Shown: positions 24,384-32,490 of the stretch, piece after piece | How the letters are laid out: every line of letters starts with the position of its first letter | Numbering within the stretch: the first letter of the stretch is position 1 | DNA from: Undibacterium sp. | Lineage (GTDB): Bacteria > Pseudomonadota > Gammaproteobacteria > Burkholderiales > Burkholderiaceae_D | Direction of reading: 5' to 3' | NCBI RefSeq assembly: GCF_030651495.1 | Contig: NZ_JAUSFI010000103.1 | Coordinates: 1-51,000, forward strand | Length of the DNA: 51,000 nucleotides | Translations under genes and position numbers: made by a program | Notes under the pieces: model-generated | What the model was told of the DNA's origin: nothing | Databases searched by the model: none | Seen by the model: the letters and a program-made list of their open reading frames with translations, nothing else

Positions 24384-25994
24384 TTACGCCAACTCAGAAT
24401 CAAGATATTGCCTTACTAAAAACAGATCAGAAACATTTCCGGACAACATGAAGTCAAGGGCACTTTTCCCAAGAAAGAGAGGAGCATCGTTTGGCTTGCG
24501 AATCCAAGCATCGGCATAAATATCGATGGGGAACAATATTTGTAGTGCTTTGTAGATGCCAAGTAGGTAAGAAATACGCTCCAAGGTATCATGATCAAGA
24601 CGAGCAGTTTCTGCTGATCTTTTCCAATTTTCATAACTTGCACTACTTGGCGCACCGAGCAAAATAATTTCCTGGTCGCTCGTTAATTGCCAGGCGCGAC
24701 AAATATTGAAAAACGCCTTTAATCCGGCCTTAGAGAGTCTAAACGCATCATTTTCGGTGAATCCTGAAGGGTATTCTGCCATCGCTTTTAAATGCGGCGC
24801 GGACTTTGGCTTTGGATTCTCCATTTTGTCCAATATCTGCAAAGCTTCACTCTCTGTTAGAACAAGAAGTTTTTCGCCATCGAAATAATCAGGACAAATC
24901 ACAGGATCAAGTGGATCGTCATATCTCAATGCCGTGTGCTTTAGCACGTCGAGCGGTGAGGGAGCCCTGCCGTTGAGTACATCAAGAAGCTCCTGCGTAA
25001 TTGGGTTTCGTACCCAATCAGAATCGTCATTTGCATCCGGTATATTTTGTGTATGCGCAGAGATAGTCAGCGGAGCATCAAAATTGGCAGCGATAGAGAT
25101 ATCGCCATGCATCGATCCAGGTTGGCGCGTTTTATTTTTTTCATGTTGAGCGATAATTTTTTCTGCTTGCTCTAATCCTGCTTGTACAGCGAAATCAACT
25201 AAGCTAACTCCGAGTAAACCCGCAGCGATATGTAATTTTTCCTGAGCGTACGATGTCAAATTTATTGTAATCCAACTCCCTTTTTCCTCTGTTTCCGTAG
25301 CTTCGAACGATTGTGCCGACCTCGCAGTATCCTCACCATTCAGCAGGTTAAGAATACGAGATGATCTTTTTTTCAAAATTTGTTTTTCCCCGACACGTCC
25401 AAATACATAGGGGGTAGTCATACCGGCTTTCATTTCACGTATTGCACGCAAGGTGTCTTTTATAAACTTCTTGGGCAATTTTTCACGCCAGTTTTTCCGA
25501 ATTCTTTTGATTCTTCTCTGCTCAATTTTTTCATTAGCTTTCATTGGACGATAGGCAAATTTGTTTGCCAGAGCATCATTTAAAGCATGGTGCCTGGACA
25601 GCCCTGTCTTTTTGTAAAATTCATATAAAGCAATTTCATCAATATCTGAATTGATCAATTTTCCTTGCATCCATGGAGTAATTCTGAATTGTATCGAATC
25701 CAAAAATAAATCCCAGTCGGTTGTGTAATCAAAACAAAGATAAACCATCTCATCCTCTCTACGCACCAGCTGGAGCCATTGTCGGAGTTTTATACCAAGG
25801 TCTGAAACACAACAATAGTAGTTTGGATTCCGACCCAATTGCGGTAACACTGCTTCGCGCACGAATGGCGTGCACTTTTCGTCAGGGTAGGGAACTTCTG
25901 CATAAAATTCTTCCCCTGTGTCCGTGACCATACCGATACTGATCAAGATAGGTTCCAGCAGGTCAGTGAATTCCGTGTCGATGAAAACGTTCAT
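24384..25994 (-). CDS. 3'-5' exonuclease fused to TacA-type (DUF1778) and Xre/MbcA/ParS-type antitoxin domains
   Basis: 536 residues, ATG preceded by GGAG. Residues 1-150 resemble DEDDh exonucleases: FIDTEF (D6, E8), a second acidic site near D89/D93, and HHALND (H135, D140). Residues 241-285 (WITINLTSYAQEKLHIAA, LLGVSLVDFAVQAGLEQA) match the RHH part of DUF1778 antitoxins; LLVLTESEALQILDKMENP at 376-394 matches their C-terminal toxin-neutralising tail, so about 90 residues are inserted between them. Residues 413-536 match Xre/MbcA/ParS antitoxins (AFRLSKAGLKAFFNICRAW, then a YKALQILFP segment and a tail with PLFLGKSALDFMLSG). Neither a GNAT nor a RES toxin lies nearby. I infer a composite regulator or effector whose nuclease is controlled by the antitoxin-like halves. 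Confidence 0.75.
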   Translation of the reverse strand: MNVFIDTEFTDLLEPILISIGMVTDTGEEFYAEVPYPDEKCTPFVREAVLPQLGRNPNYYCCVSDLGIKLRQWLQLVRREDEMVYLCFDYTTDWDLFLDSIQFRITPWMQGKLINSDIDEIALYEFYKKTGLSRHHALNDALANKFAYRPMKANEKIEQRRIKRIRKNWREKLPKKFIKDTLRAIREMKAGMTTPYVFGRVGEKQILKKRSSRILNLLNGEDTARSAQSFEATETEEKGSWITINLTSYAQEKLHIAAGLLGVSLVDFAVQAGLEQAEKIIAQHEKNKTRQPGSMHGDISIAANFDAPLTISAHTQNIPDANDDSDWVRNPITQELLDVLNGRAPSPLDVLKHTALRYDDPLDPVICPDYFDGEKLLVLTESEALQILDKMENPKPKSAPHLKAMAEYPSGFTENDAFRLSKAGLKAFFNICRAWQLTSDQEIILLGAPSSASYENWKRSAETARLDHDTLERISYLLGIYKALQILFPIDIYADAWIRKPNDAPLFLGKSALDFMLSGNVSDLFLVRQYLDSELA

Positions 25995-26056
25995 TATTTG
26001 CTCCAGGATGTGATGAAAATATGAAGTTGCAAGTCAAAACCAATGATTTACAAAGC

Positions 26057-26320
26057 CTATATTTTTTTCATCCTTAGTCTTTGAGTAATGATTTGATCAC
26101 TTTCCATTTTCAATGCAGCAGCTTCGTCAGGCGGGAATCCCAAGTCCAGAAATACATTTCCACCATCCAGTTTTACCAACCGTTCATAGTCCGAGCTGTC
26201 GAACTCTCGGACGATTGACGGCATATCTAACCAGGCGCGATCCTCTTCAGTCAATCTCAAATATGGATTGTCTTGCAACCACAGTTGATACAGCCGGCGT
26301 TTATTTTTTCTGTTTTTCAT
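26057..26320 (-). pseudogene. truncated XRE/HigA-like antitoxin
   Basis: 87 residues from the ATG at 26320. The segment GGNVFLDLGFPPDEAAALKM followed by ESDQII is the conserved entry of HigA-like XRE antitoxins, but the helix-turn-helix that should follow is missing: the frame ends RLRMKKI and stops. It overlaps the HAD remnant by 20 bp. The gene is therefore a 5' fragment and probably not functional. Confidence 0.55.
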
Positions 26321-26915
26321 CTCGATCAATCCACCAATTGGCAAACTCAGCCAGATCATCATGCTGTGAATGTGCACTGGCCAGTAGCGGACCAATGTTA
26401 GGACTGCCATTGGGCTCTCGCATGATCAATGCTTTGTGAATACCCGCTGAAATTCCGAACAGATAAGGAAGGTAGTCGTCTACGAAAGCGACCGGTTTTA
26501 AGGCATGCAGAACTGCAGCTTTAGGGTTGACCTGATCATGATAATTGTCGGTTGCGATGATTCGTTCAATGGAGAATCCAAGATTTTGCATATTTTTTAA
26601 TCGAGCAGATTGAAACTGAAAATTCATGGCACTTACGCAGGCTAATTCGTAACCTGCCTGATGCAGTTTCACCGCAGCATCCACGGCACCTGGAATTGCC
26701 GGCACGGTGGACCAGAAATGGTCATCAAAACATTGGCGGAATTAATCGTGATCAGCGCCATCAAGTTGTCGTACGTCCCATCGGTCCATTGGCCAGTAGG
26801 CAAGGGCGTCTTTTAAGGCAGGTAGAACGCCAAACGCTTTATGCCATGCCTGTTGGTATGCACGATGGTAATCAAGTAAGACACCGTCAGCGTCAAGAGC
26901 GATTATTAGTTTCAT
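26301..26915 (-). pseudogene. HAD-superfamily phosphatase broken by one nonsense codon
   Basis: The frame from ATG 26915 encodes MKLIIALDADGVLLDYHRAY (HAD DxDG motif) and continues without frameshift to the end at 26301 (GYELACVSAMNFQF, KPVAFVDDYLPYLFGI), except for a TAA at 26742-26744 (codon 58). A single base change from a sense codon would explain it. Without that stop the protein would be about 204 residues. A downstream GTG at 26705 could restart, but would lack the catalytic Asp. Confidence 0.75.
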
Positions 26916-27003
26916 TCTTGAATGATTAAAAAAAACAAAAACATAAAACTATCTCCTTCGACTTCTTGCTACGATCCGTCCTATCTTAAATAGGATCGCC
27001 TGA

Positions 27004-27450
27004 CTATAAGCATATCAATTTTTTTCTTAATACTTTTTCTGCCGCTGTGTCAAAACCAGCCGACGAATTTGTTTTAACAAGATTTTTAAGGAATGGTCTG
27101 AATAAATATGGTTTGTCGTCAATCGCTACCCAAGGCTGCCATGGAGAGCCCGATTGCCTTAGCCAGCCCTCAATTTCAGCGTGACGTTGATATCCAATTA
27201 TTTCAACGAGTTCTGGCACATCTCGCCAATTCGGCGTTACCCCAAAAACTCTTTCAGCAATATCAGGGGAGAAAAATTCTCTTAAATCCGAAAGTGAACG
27301 AGTTTCTCTCCATGTGCTGCTGATTACGATTTGAACCAAATTAAATTCTCGTAGCACATGTTCAAGACGAGGCAAACATAAAAAGAGTTTGGATTTATCG
27401 TAACAAGGTTCGGGATGGAGCACGCCATCAATATCTAAGAATAGAATCAT
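27004..27450 (-). CDS. HAD-family hydrolase-like protein (SAK-type), cargo copy 3
   Basis: 148 residues from the ATG that begins MILFLDIDGVLHPE (DxD at 6 and 8); an upstream alternative would add 17 unrelated residues. Central IVISSTWRETRSLSDL and late PWVAIDDKPYLF give the remaining HAD motifs. Closest in layout to the gene at 2003 (LPRLEHVLREF vs LPRLENVLRDF), so the two are probably paralogues. Located downstream of a membrane-protein gene, separated by 29 bp. Confidence 0.75.
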   Translation of the reverse strand: MILFLDIDGVLHPEPCYDKSKLFLCLPRLEHVLREFNLVQIVISSTWRETRSLSDLREFFSPDIAERVFGVTPNWRDVPELVEIIGYQRHAEIEGWLRQSGSPWQPWVAIDDKPYLFRPFLKNLVKTNSSAGFDTAAEKVLRKKLICL

Positions 27451-27479
27451 CCAATTTTCCGATGGACTCAGATAGATTA

Positions 27480-28151
27480 TTATTGAGGTGTAAATCCCCA
27501 TCCATGAGCTTTGAAATATTTAGATCCAATTTTGTACACGTCAAAACTTTGCGCCTTATAAAAGTTAAATAGCAAGACTATTTCGGCAAGATAGATGGTT
27601 GCATTAAATGCCTTGGTCGCTGGGGAAAGGCAATCACAAAGGCATGTGCAGACGGCAAAAAAAATCAAAAAATATAACGGCACCATAATGATAAATCCAG
27701 AAATCCAGTCCCAGTTGCCGAACACTATTTTTTGGTTTTTTAATTGCATTGTGCCACTCCAGACTAGGAATGGGGCGTCAAAAGGGGAGATGCCAAAACG
27801 TTTAATCTGATCGAAACAATATTTTCGCTGGGTCGCATTGGCAGGACGTCCAAAATTTGCAGCGAACCGAAATCTCTCAATAATTTCTTCTTGAGTCGCT
27901 CTCGCATCATTTTCAAATCGTGGCAGCGCATTTAACTTACGTTCCTGAAAATTGACTATCACTCCGTAAATAGACATAAACAAACACATGATCCATGGAC
28001 GAACTCCTCGCGCTGCCAACATGTCATTTATAACTTCCGACTTGAACTGTTCAATATCCTGATCACCGCTATTGAATGTTCCGACTTTTCTAGCGGACTT
28101 TTTTACTTGAGCAAGAAGCTTTTCTTGATCATCCTGACTCATTCGTGTCAT
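27480..28151 (-). CDS. hypothetical membrane protein
   Basis: 223 residues from ATG 28151, chosen because AAGGA lies 8 bp upstream. Hydrophilic N-terminal half, a hydrophobic stretch near WIMCLFMSIYGVIVNF, and two strong membrane segments in the C-terminal half (WISGFIIMVPLYFLIFFAVC and FNATIYLAEIVLLFNFY). It starts 1 bp after the stop of the XRE gene, so the two are an operon. No family recognised. Confidence 0.65.
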   Translation of the reverse strand: MTRMSQDDQEKLLAQVKKSARKVGTFNSGDQDIEQFKSEVINDMLAARGVRPWIMCLFMSIYGVIVNFQERKLNALPRFENDARATQEEIIERFRFAANFGRPANATQRKYCFDQIKRFGISPFDAPFLVWSGTMQLKNQKIVFGNWDWISGFIIMVPLYFLIFFAVCTCLCDCLSPATKAFNATIYLAEIVLLFNFYKAQSFDVYKIGSKYFKAHGWGFTPQ

Positions 28152-28152
28152 T

Positions 28153-28578
28153 TTATTTTCCTTGAGCGAATTCCAACTGATGCTTCTCACTGAGGGACAA
28201 AGACGAAGGGCTTTCAACATATTGCGCTAATAGGGTTAGCATCATCCTTAGCCGCGTCTCATTTGATAGACTTCCCCCCTGAAAATTGTTTTCAATTTCA
28301 GTCACCATTTCGGATACTTGCCGTAAAACCCGCGGTGGAAAATCTTCCAGTTTCTGGTGTTGTTCTCGTCCAAATAAAACGTATTGCAAATTGAATCCGA
28401 CCGAACCCAGAGAGTAAACAAAATCCATTGTCGGCGTTGTCATTCCTTTTTCATATTTATAAATGGTCTGTTGCTTCACACCCATCCGCTCAGCAAGTCC
28501 ATCCTGAGTCAAGAGCAGGCGAACACGCTCACTCCGAATTCGTTCACCTAATGTATCCAATAAATTTTTATTTTCCAT
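28153..28578 (-). CDS. XRE-family HTH repressor
   Basis: 141 residues with N-terminal HTH (IRSERVRLLLTQDGLAERMG, VKQQTIYKYEKGMTTPTMD), then GFNLQYVLFGRE, a phrase common in phage-type C repressors. It is divergent from the gp16-like gene at 28714; the 135-bp AT-rich gap would carry both promoters, as in a lysogeny-type switch. Its proximity to tnsA suggests a role in controlling the element, which is an inference. Confidence 0.8.
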   Translation of the reverse strand: MENKNLLDTLGERIRSERVRLLLTQDGLAERMGVKQQTIYKYEKGMTTPTMDFVYSLGSVGFNLQYVLFGREQHQKLEDFPPRVLRQVSEMVTEIENNFQGGSLSNETRLRMMLTLLAQYVESPSSLSLSEKHQLEFAQGK

Positions 28579-28713
28579 AAAATTCTTTAAATTTTTTTAA
28601 ATGTAAGTTAATCTATTTATGTTTAGGATAATACATATAAATGTATATTCATAGGGGAGAGAAGGATTTATTTCCCCGTTAGATGTTTTTTTACCTTTTA
28701 TAAGGTGTGGAAA

Positions 28714-28923
28714 ATGAAGACAATCGAGCAAGTCAGGAAAGAATTTGAATATAGCGGTCAATCAATGACAAGATGGGCGCAAGAAAATGGCTATCCAGTT
28801 CACTTGGTGCAACAGGTCCTCAGTGGTCGATCACGATTTTTGCGCGGAAAATCGCATGAAATCGCAGTTTTGCTGAGATTGAAGGATGGATATATAAAAG
28901 AGTCATCAGGTGGTGGCATTTGA
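28714..28923 (+). CDS. BcepMu gp16-like DNA-binding protein
   Basis: 69 residues from the second in-frame start (ATG 28714; a GTG at 28705 is possible). The pattern MKTIEQVRKEFEYSGQSMTR, WAQENGYPVHLVQQVLSGR and RGKSHEIAVLLRLKDG matches the small HTH protein gp16 of the Mu-like phage BcepMu. In BcepMu-type phages it belongs to the early transposition region. Here it stands divergent from an XRE repressor and 430 bp before tnsA, which suggests a borrowed regulatory pair. Confidence 0.75.
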   Translation: MKTIEQVRKEFEYSGQSMTRWAQENGYPVHLVQQVLSGRSRFLRGKSHEIAVLLRLKDGYIKESSGGGI

Positions 28924-29090
28924 ATAATGAGGCCTCAAAACACATTATTTCTTACCGGTAGCGACTAATTACATGATTGTGCACAACCTGCAAACCTAAT
29001 TTGTTTGAAATTCCCTTGCCAGTCTTACGGAGGTAAAACATGAATTAAAAAAACAGAACACTGTCATTAAAGTTGGGCTGTAAAAAAGGC

Positions 29091-29122
29091 CAAGGCCTGT
29101 GAGCGCTAACTCACAGGCCTTG
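29091..29122. terminator. strong hairpin upstream of tnsA
   Basis: CAAGGCCTGTGAG, loop CGCTAA, CTCACAGGCCTTG: a perfect 13-bp stem preceded by A-rich and followed by T-rich sequence. It can terminate transcription from the gp16-like gene and insulate tnsA. The rest of 28924-29353 holds no gene that I can support; the tnsABC promoter probably lies between 29125 and 29353. Confidence 0.7.
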
Positions 29123-29353
29123 TATTTGTTACTTGGAAAATTGAATCCTCCAAGTTCAAGTATCGTCTTTCTCGAATCCCATGTCAAATTTTTGATCTAA
29201 CTTTAAAGATCGAATGGATTCGTGCGCCCATTATTTCTAATCTTTGGTTGATGCGTATCTCTGTCTTTCAGGAAAGTTATTTCCTGGAAGCAGGAGAGCC
29301 GTATTTTTCCTAAGGCATACATACGCTTAAAATTTAGTTAAGCAAATGGAACA

Positions 29354-30253
29354 ATGATGCGAACAGAAAAACGCTTTACGCCAGATTTACTTGCCCGGTT
29401 CGAACGACTTGAAAGAGGCCAGGGTACCCATGAAAAATACATTCCATGGCACCGTGTTGGACGCGGTGACCCCGCTAGCATAGGGCGCTCTCATCTTCAT
29501 GAATGGCGTGGCCGACATTGCGAACTGTTGAGCGACAAAGAATTAATTTATTATTTTTTTACCACCATGTTAAAAAATATTTACGATGTTAGGGAGCAAT
29601 TTCCCCTGACGCTTGAGAGGTCTGAACATGAGTTATCCAAATATAGAATTGGTGAATTTTCGTCAGATTTTCCTGGAACTGTAGAAATCGCGGGAATGCT
29701 GAATTTCAAGCATCCGAAATGCCATGGCAATAAAAAATCAGTCAATTGGAGGATGACTACTGACTTTCTGTTGACCTTTGTGTCGTCTAACGGGGAAGTC
29801 ATATTACTTGCTTTAGCAGTCAAGCTTGATGGCGAGGTTGACAAAAAGAGAACCCGCCAGTTGTTGGCGATCGAGCGTCAATATTGGATTGAGCGCAATG
29901 TTGAATGGTTATTATTGACGCCGGTTTTATACCATCCCTTAGTTGCTGACTTGCTTAGCTGCACCAGATATTGGGGACTGTCATCTAAGGTTGAAGACGA
30001 ATCGATAAAATTTGCGGTATCACATTCGATGTCTTGGGAAGGACGCTCATTAACATTTGCACTCAATGATCTAACTGAAAAATTCGGCGATCTAGACTAT
30101 GCACAACGAATATTTTGGCAAGCTGTTTGGTCTGGACGATTGCGCTTAGAGTTACGGCGTGGGTGGCGTCCGCACGAGCCATTGAGATTTTTGTCCGAAG
30201 AAGCATTTGGCAATTTAAATCCAGTGGCTGCGCGGAGGTCGGCATGGATTTAG
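29354..30253 (+). CDS. tnsA: transposon endonuclease TnsA
   Basis: 299 residues. TnsA cuts the 5' ends of the transposon with TnsB so that the element leaves by cut-and-paste. The N-terminal region HEKYIPWHRVGRGDPASIGR is typical. Catalytic residues by position: E63 (LLSDKELIYYFF), D137 (WRMTTDFLLTF) and K157 (LALAVKLDGEV), matching E63, D114 and K132 of Tn7 TnsA. The C-terminal winged-helix region follows. It overlaps tnsB by 10 bp, so tnsABC is one operon. Presence of TnsA predicts clean excision and simple insertion rather than cointegrates. Confidence 0.92.
   Translation: MMRTEKRFTPDLLARFERLERGQGTHEKYIPWHRVGRGDPASIGRSHLHEWRGRHCELLSDKELIYYFFTTMLKNIYDVREQFPLTLERSEHELSKYRIGEFSSDFPGTVEIAGMLNFKHPKCHGNKKSVNWRMTTDFLLTFVSSNGEVILLALAVKLDGEVDKKRTRQLLAIERQYWIERNVEWLLLTPVLYHPLVADLLSCTRYWGLSSKVEDESIKFAVSHSMSWEGRSLTFALNDLTEKFGDLDYAQRIFWQAVWSGRLRLELRRGWRPHEPLRFLSEEAFGNLNPVAARRSAWI
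30234..30238 (+). promoter_or_regulatory. ribosome binding site fixing the tnsB start
   Basis: GGAGG, 5 bp before the ATG at 30244 and inside the tnsA 3' end. It decides between this start and longer in-frame extensions back to 30115. Confidence 0.8.
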
Positions 30254-32490
30254 CACACAACCAAACAATTCGAATTTCATCATCATCTGAGGCTGAATCC
30301 GGAGTCTTCAGAGTGATATTAGTCGAGCGAAGAATTGGCCAAATAGTTTTGGTCAAAATCGACAATAAAGACTATGTAGAAAAAAATCGTGGTGGCAGGC
30401 GGCGATTGGCAGTTCCAAAAAATCCGCGAAAAAAAGCGTCATTGCCCAATGTAGGAGACTTGATTTGGGCGGAAATAAGGGAACTAGAGATATTAGATAG
30501 TCAAGGGCATATTCAGAATGTCGACATCGAACATGAATCGGTTTACTTTAAACCAATGAGTAAATCTGATGATGAACGTTTTGCATCGCGATTAGTCGCC
30601 ATGCGCTGTTTTCTTGAATTTGATAATTTAAGAGACTCTATCATTGCTTTCAAAGGACTTGGTGAGCTGGTAAAAATGGCAATGAAATCGAGTGGATTGA
30701 GTCGAGCGTTGATCTACCGACTATGGTCTCTGTTGTGCAGATTCGGATTTAATGAACGAAGTCTCAGGCCACGCAGAGACAGGTGTGGTGCTCCAAATAT
30801 TCTTCGACCCTGCGATCCGAACGGGCGGAAGAAAGCCGGAAGAAAATCGACAAGAGAGAGGCTTTTGCCGGAAAACGAAAAAACAAATCCTCTTGAACAA
30901 CCTGGAATGAATTCAGTATGGCGGCTTCAAATCATGGCTGCTGATAAAAAAATTCCTGTTCCGAAACCAGACTTCCCCGCGCGGTACATACAAATTATTA
31001 ATAGCCATTTCGTAAAAAGATATCGCCAAGTGAACGGAGAGCTAATTCCTTGTGAATTAGTCAAAGGCGAATATCCAAATCGGAGTCAGATCCGTCGTGT
31101 TTTAAATGTAGAGATACCTCGGATGGCAAGGTTACTGGAAAAAACGACAAAAGGGCATTATCTACGCAGTCATCGAGGTTTAACAGCGAGTAATTGGAAA
31201 GGTGTCGCTGGTCCAGGCCACACTTGGGCAATCGATTCAACGATCGGAGACATTTATCTTAGATCCAGTGTGAATCGCGCATGGATTATCGGTCGACCAG
31301 TTGTCTATTTGATTGTGGATGTATGGTCCACTGCTATTGTCGGATTTTATGTTTGTTTAGTAGGGCCAAGCTGGGATATGGCAAAAATCAGTCTTTTTTC
31401 CGCTGGCGCCGACCCAAATTTAATTGCTGATTTATGGAGCTATCAGCCGATTCTTTCACTTCAACCTTTTCCGACACTCCCCGTTGTATTGATGTGTGAT
31501 CGTGGAGAATACTTATCCCGTGCGGCGAGCATAACGGGGATGAGGCTGATCCCATGTATGAGCTACGCCCCCCCTTATAGACCAGATCTAAAGGGTCTGG
31601 TGGAAGTTTTGCACCGCATAGAAAAAGACAAGCAATATTTATGGGTGCCAGGAGCAATTGATGCTCGGCGTAGAGAATATGAACTGAGACGCTTTGACCC
31701 GACTGAATCTGTGTTTACTATTAGTGAATACACTAATTTCCTGCACACGATATTTGCCGAATATAACCTGACCGCGGATCGAGTCAAAAGGTTGGACACG
31801 CATATGATCGCAGCAGGCGTTATGCCAAGCCCAGCAGGACTCTGGCGATGGGGGCATGAAGTTGGCATTGGAACGCGTCGGGCATTTCAACAGTCGCAAT
31901 TGATAACAGATTTATTGCCGAACGCAGTTGCTAAAGTGACGAGGAAAGGTGTTCGTTTCGCCGGCCTGCAGTATGAATCTGACACAGTGAATGAGGAGCA
32001 GTGGACCGCACGAGCGAGAAATTTAGGAAGTTGGGACATCGGTGCAAGTTACTTTCCAGGATCTGTATCTCGTATTTGGACTCCTAATATAAATGGATCT
32101 GGCTTGCTGGATTTGCGGCTTTCTCAGCAGACACTGGCATCAAATGAGCAAACGATGGATGAGGTGTTAGATGCCTTCATGGTGGGGAAGATAAACAAAC
32201 CAGAGTATGAGCACTTAAATGTATTGCAAAAAATAATTAGCAGACAGCGGATTGATGCACTTATTTTCAACGCAAAAATTCAAACTGAAGAGGCAATCTC
32301 TAAATATAGAGGAGCCCCTCCAACTATGACTGAATCACGTCAGATGGAAGCTTCTATCAATTCAAAACCAGGTGTTGAGGGTATTGAGGAGGGAAATCCG
32401 CGCTCTGAAAAAACGGAAAACGAATCTGAACAGGCATACGTGGAGATGATGAGAGAAGTGATGCTGATTGCAAACAAGGGTGGGGCGTGA
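30244..32490 (+). CDS. tnsB: DDE transposase TnsB
   Basis: 748 residues. TnsB binds the end sites and joins the 3' ends to target DNA. The RNase H-fold integrase core is intact: D331 (TWAIDSTIGDIYL), D419 (VVLMCDRGEYLS) and E454 (DLKGLVEVLHRIE), with a D-35-E spacing. N-terminal DNA-binding regions include an HTH around GLSRALIYRLWSLLCRFGFN. The C-terminal tail (after about 690) is low in structure, as in the TnsC-interacting tail of Tn7 TnsB. Start is set by GGAGG; the end overlaps tnsC. Confidence 0.94.
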   Translation: MDLAHNQTIRISSSSEAESGVFRVILVERRIGQIVLVKIDNKDYVEKNRGGRRRLAVPKNPRKKASLPNVGDLIWAEIRELEILDSQGHIQNVDIEHESVYFKPMSKSDDERFASRLVAMRCFLEFDNLRDSIIAFKGLGELVKMAMKSSGLSRALIYRLWSLLCRFGFNERSLRPRRDRCGAPNILRPCDPNGRKKAGRKSTRERLLPENEKTNPLEQPGMNSVWRLQIMAADKKIPVPKPDFPARYIQIINSHFVKRYRQVNGELIPCELVKGEYPNRSQIRRVLNVEIPRMARLLEKTTKGHYLRSHRGLTASNWKGVAGPGHTWAIDSTIGDIYLRSSVNRAWIIGRPVVYLIVDVWSTAIVGFYVCLVGPSWDMAKISLFSAGADPNLIADLWSYQPILSLQPFPTLPVVLMCDRGEYLSRAASITGMRLIPCMSYAPPYRPDLKGLVEVLHRIEKDKQYLWVPGAIDARRREYELRRFDPTESVFTISEYTNFLHTIFAEYNLTADRVKRLDTHMIAAGVMPSPAGLWRWGHEVGIGTRRAFQQSQLITDLLPNAVAKVTRKGVRFAGLQYESDTVNEEQWTARARNLGSWDIGASYFPGSVSRIWTPNINGSGLLDLRLSQQTLASNEQTMDEVLDAFMVGKINKPEYEHLNVLQKIISRQRIDALIFNAKIQTEEAISKYRGAPPTMTESRQMEASINSKPGVEGIEEGNPRSEKTENESEQAYVEMMREVMLIANKGGA

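Noticed and set aside
24384..25994. A classic two-gene RES-Xre or TacT-TacA module
   Set aside because: No GNAT or RES toxin gene adjoins; the antitoxin-like domains are fused to an exonuclease.
30115..30243. N-terminal extension of TnsB
   Set aside because: It would overlap tnsA by 139 bp, and GGAGG is placed correctly for ATG 30244.
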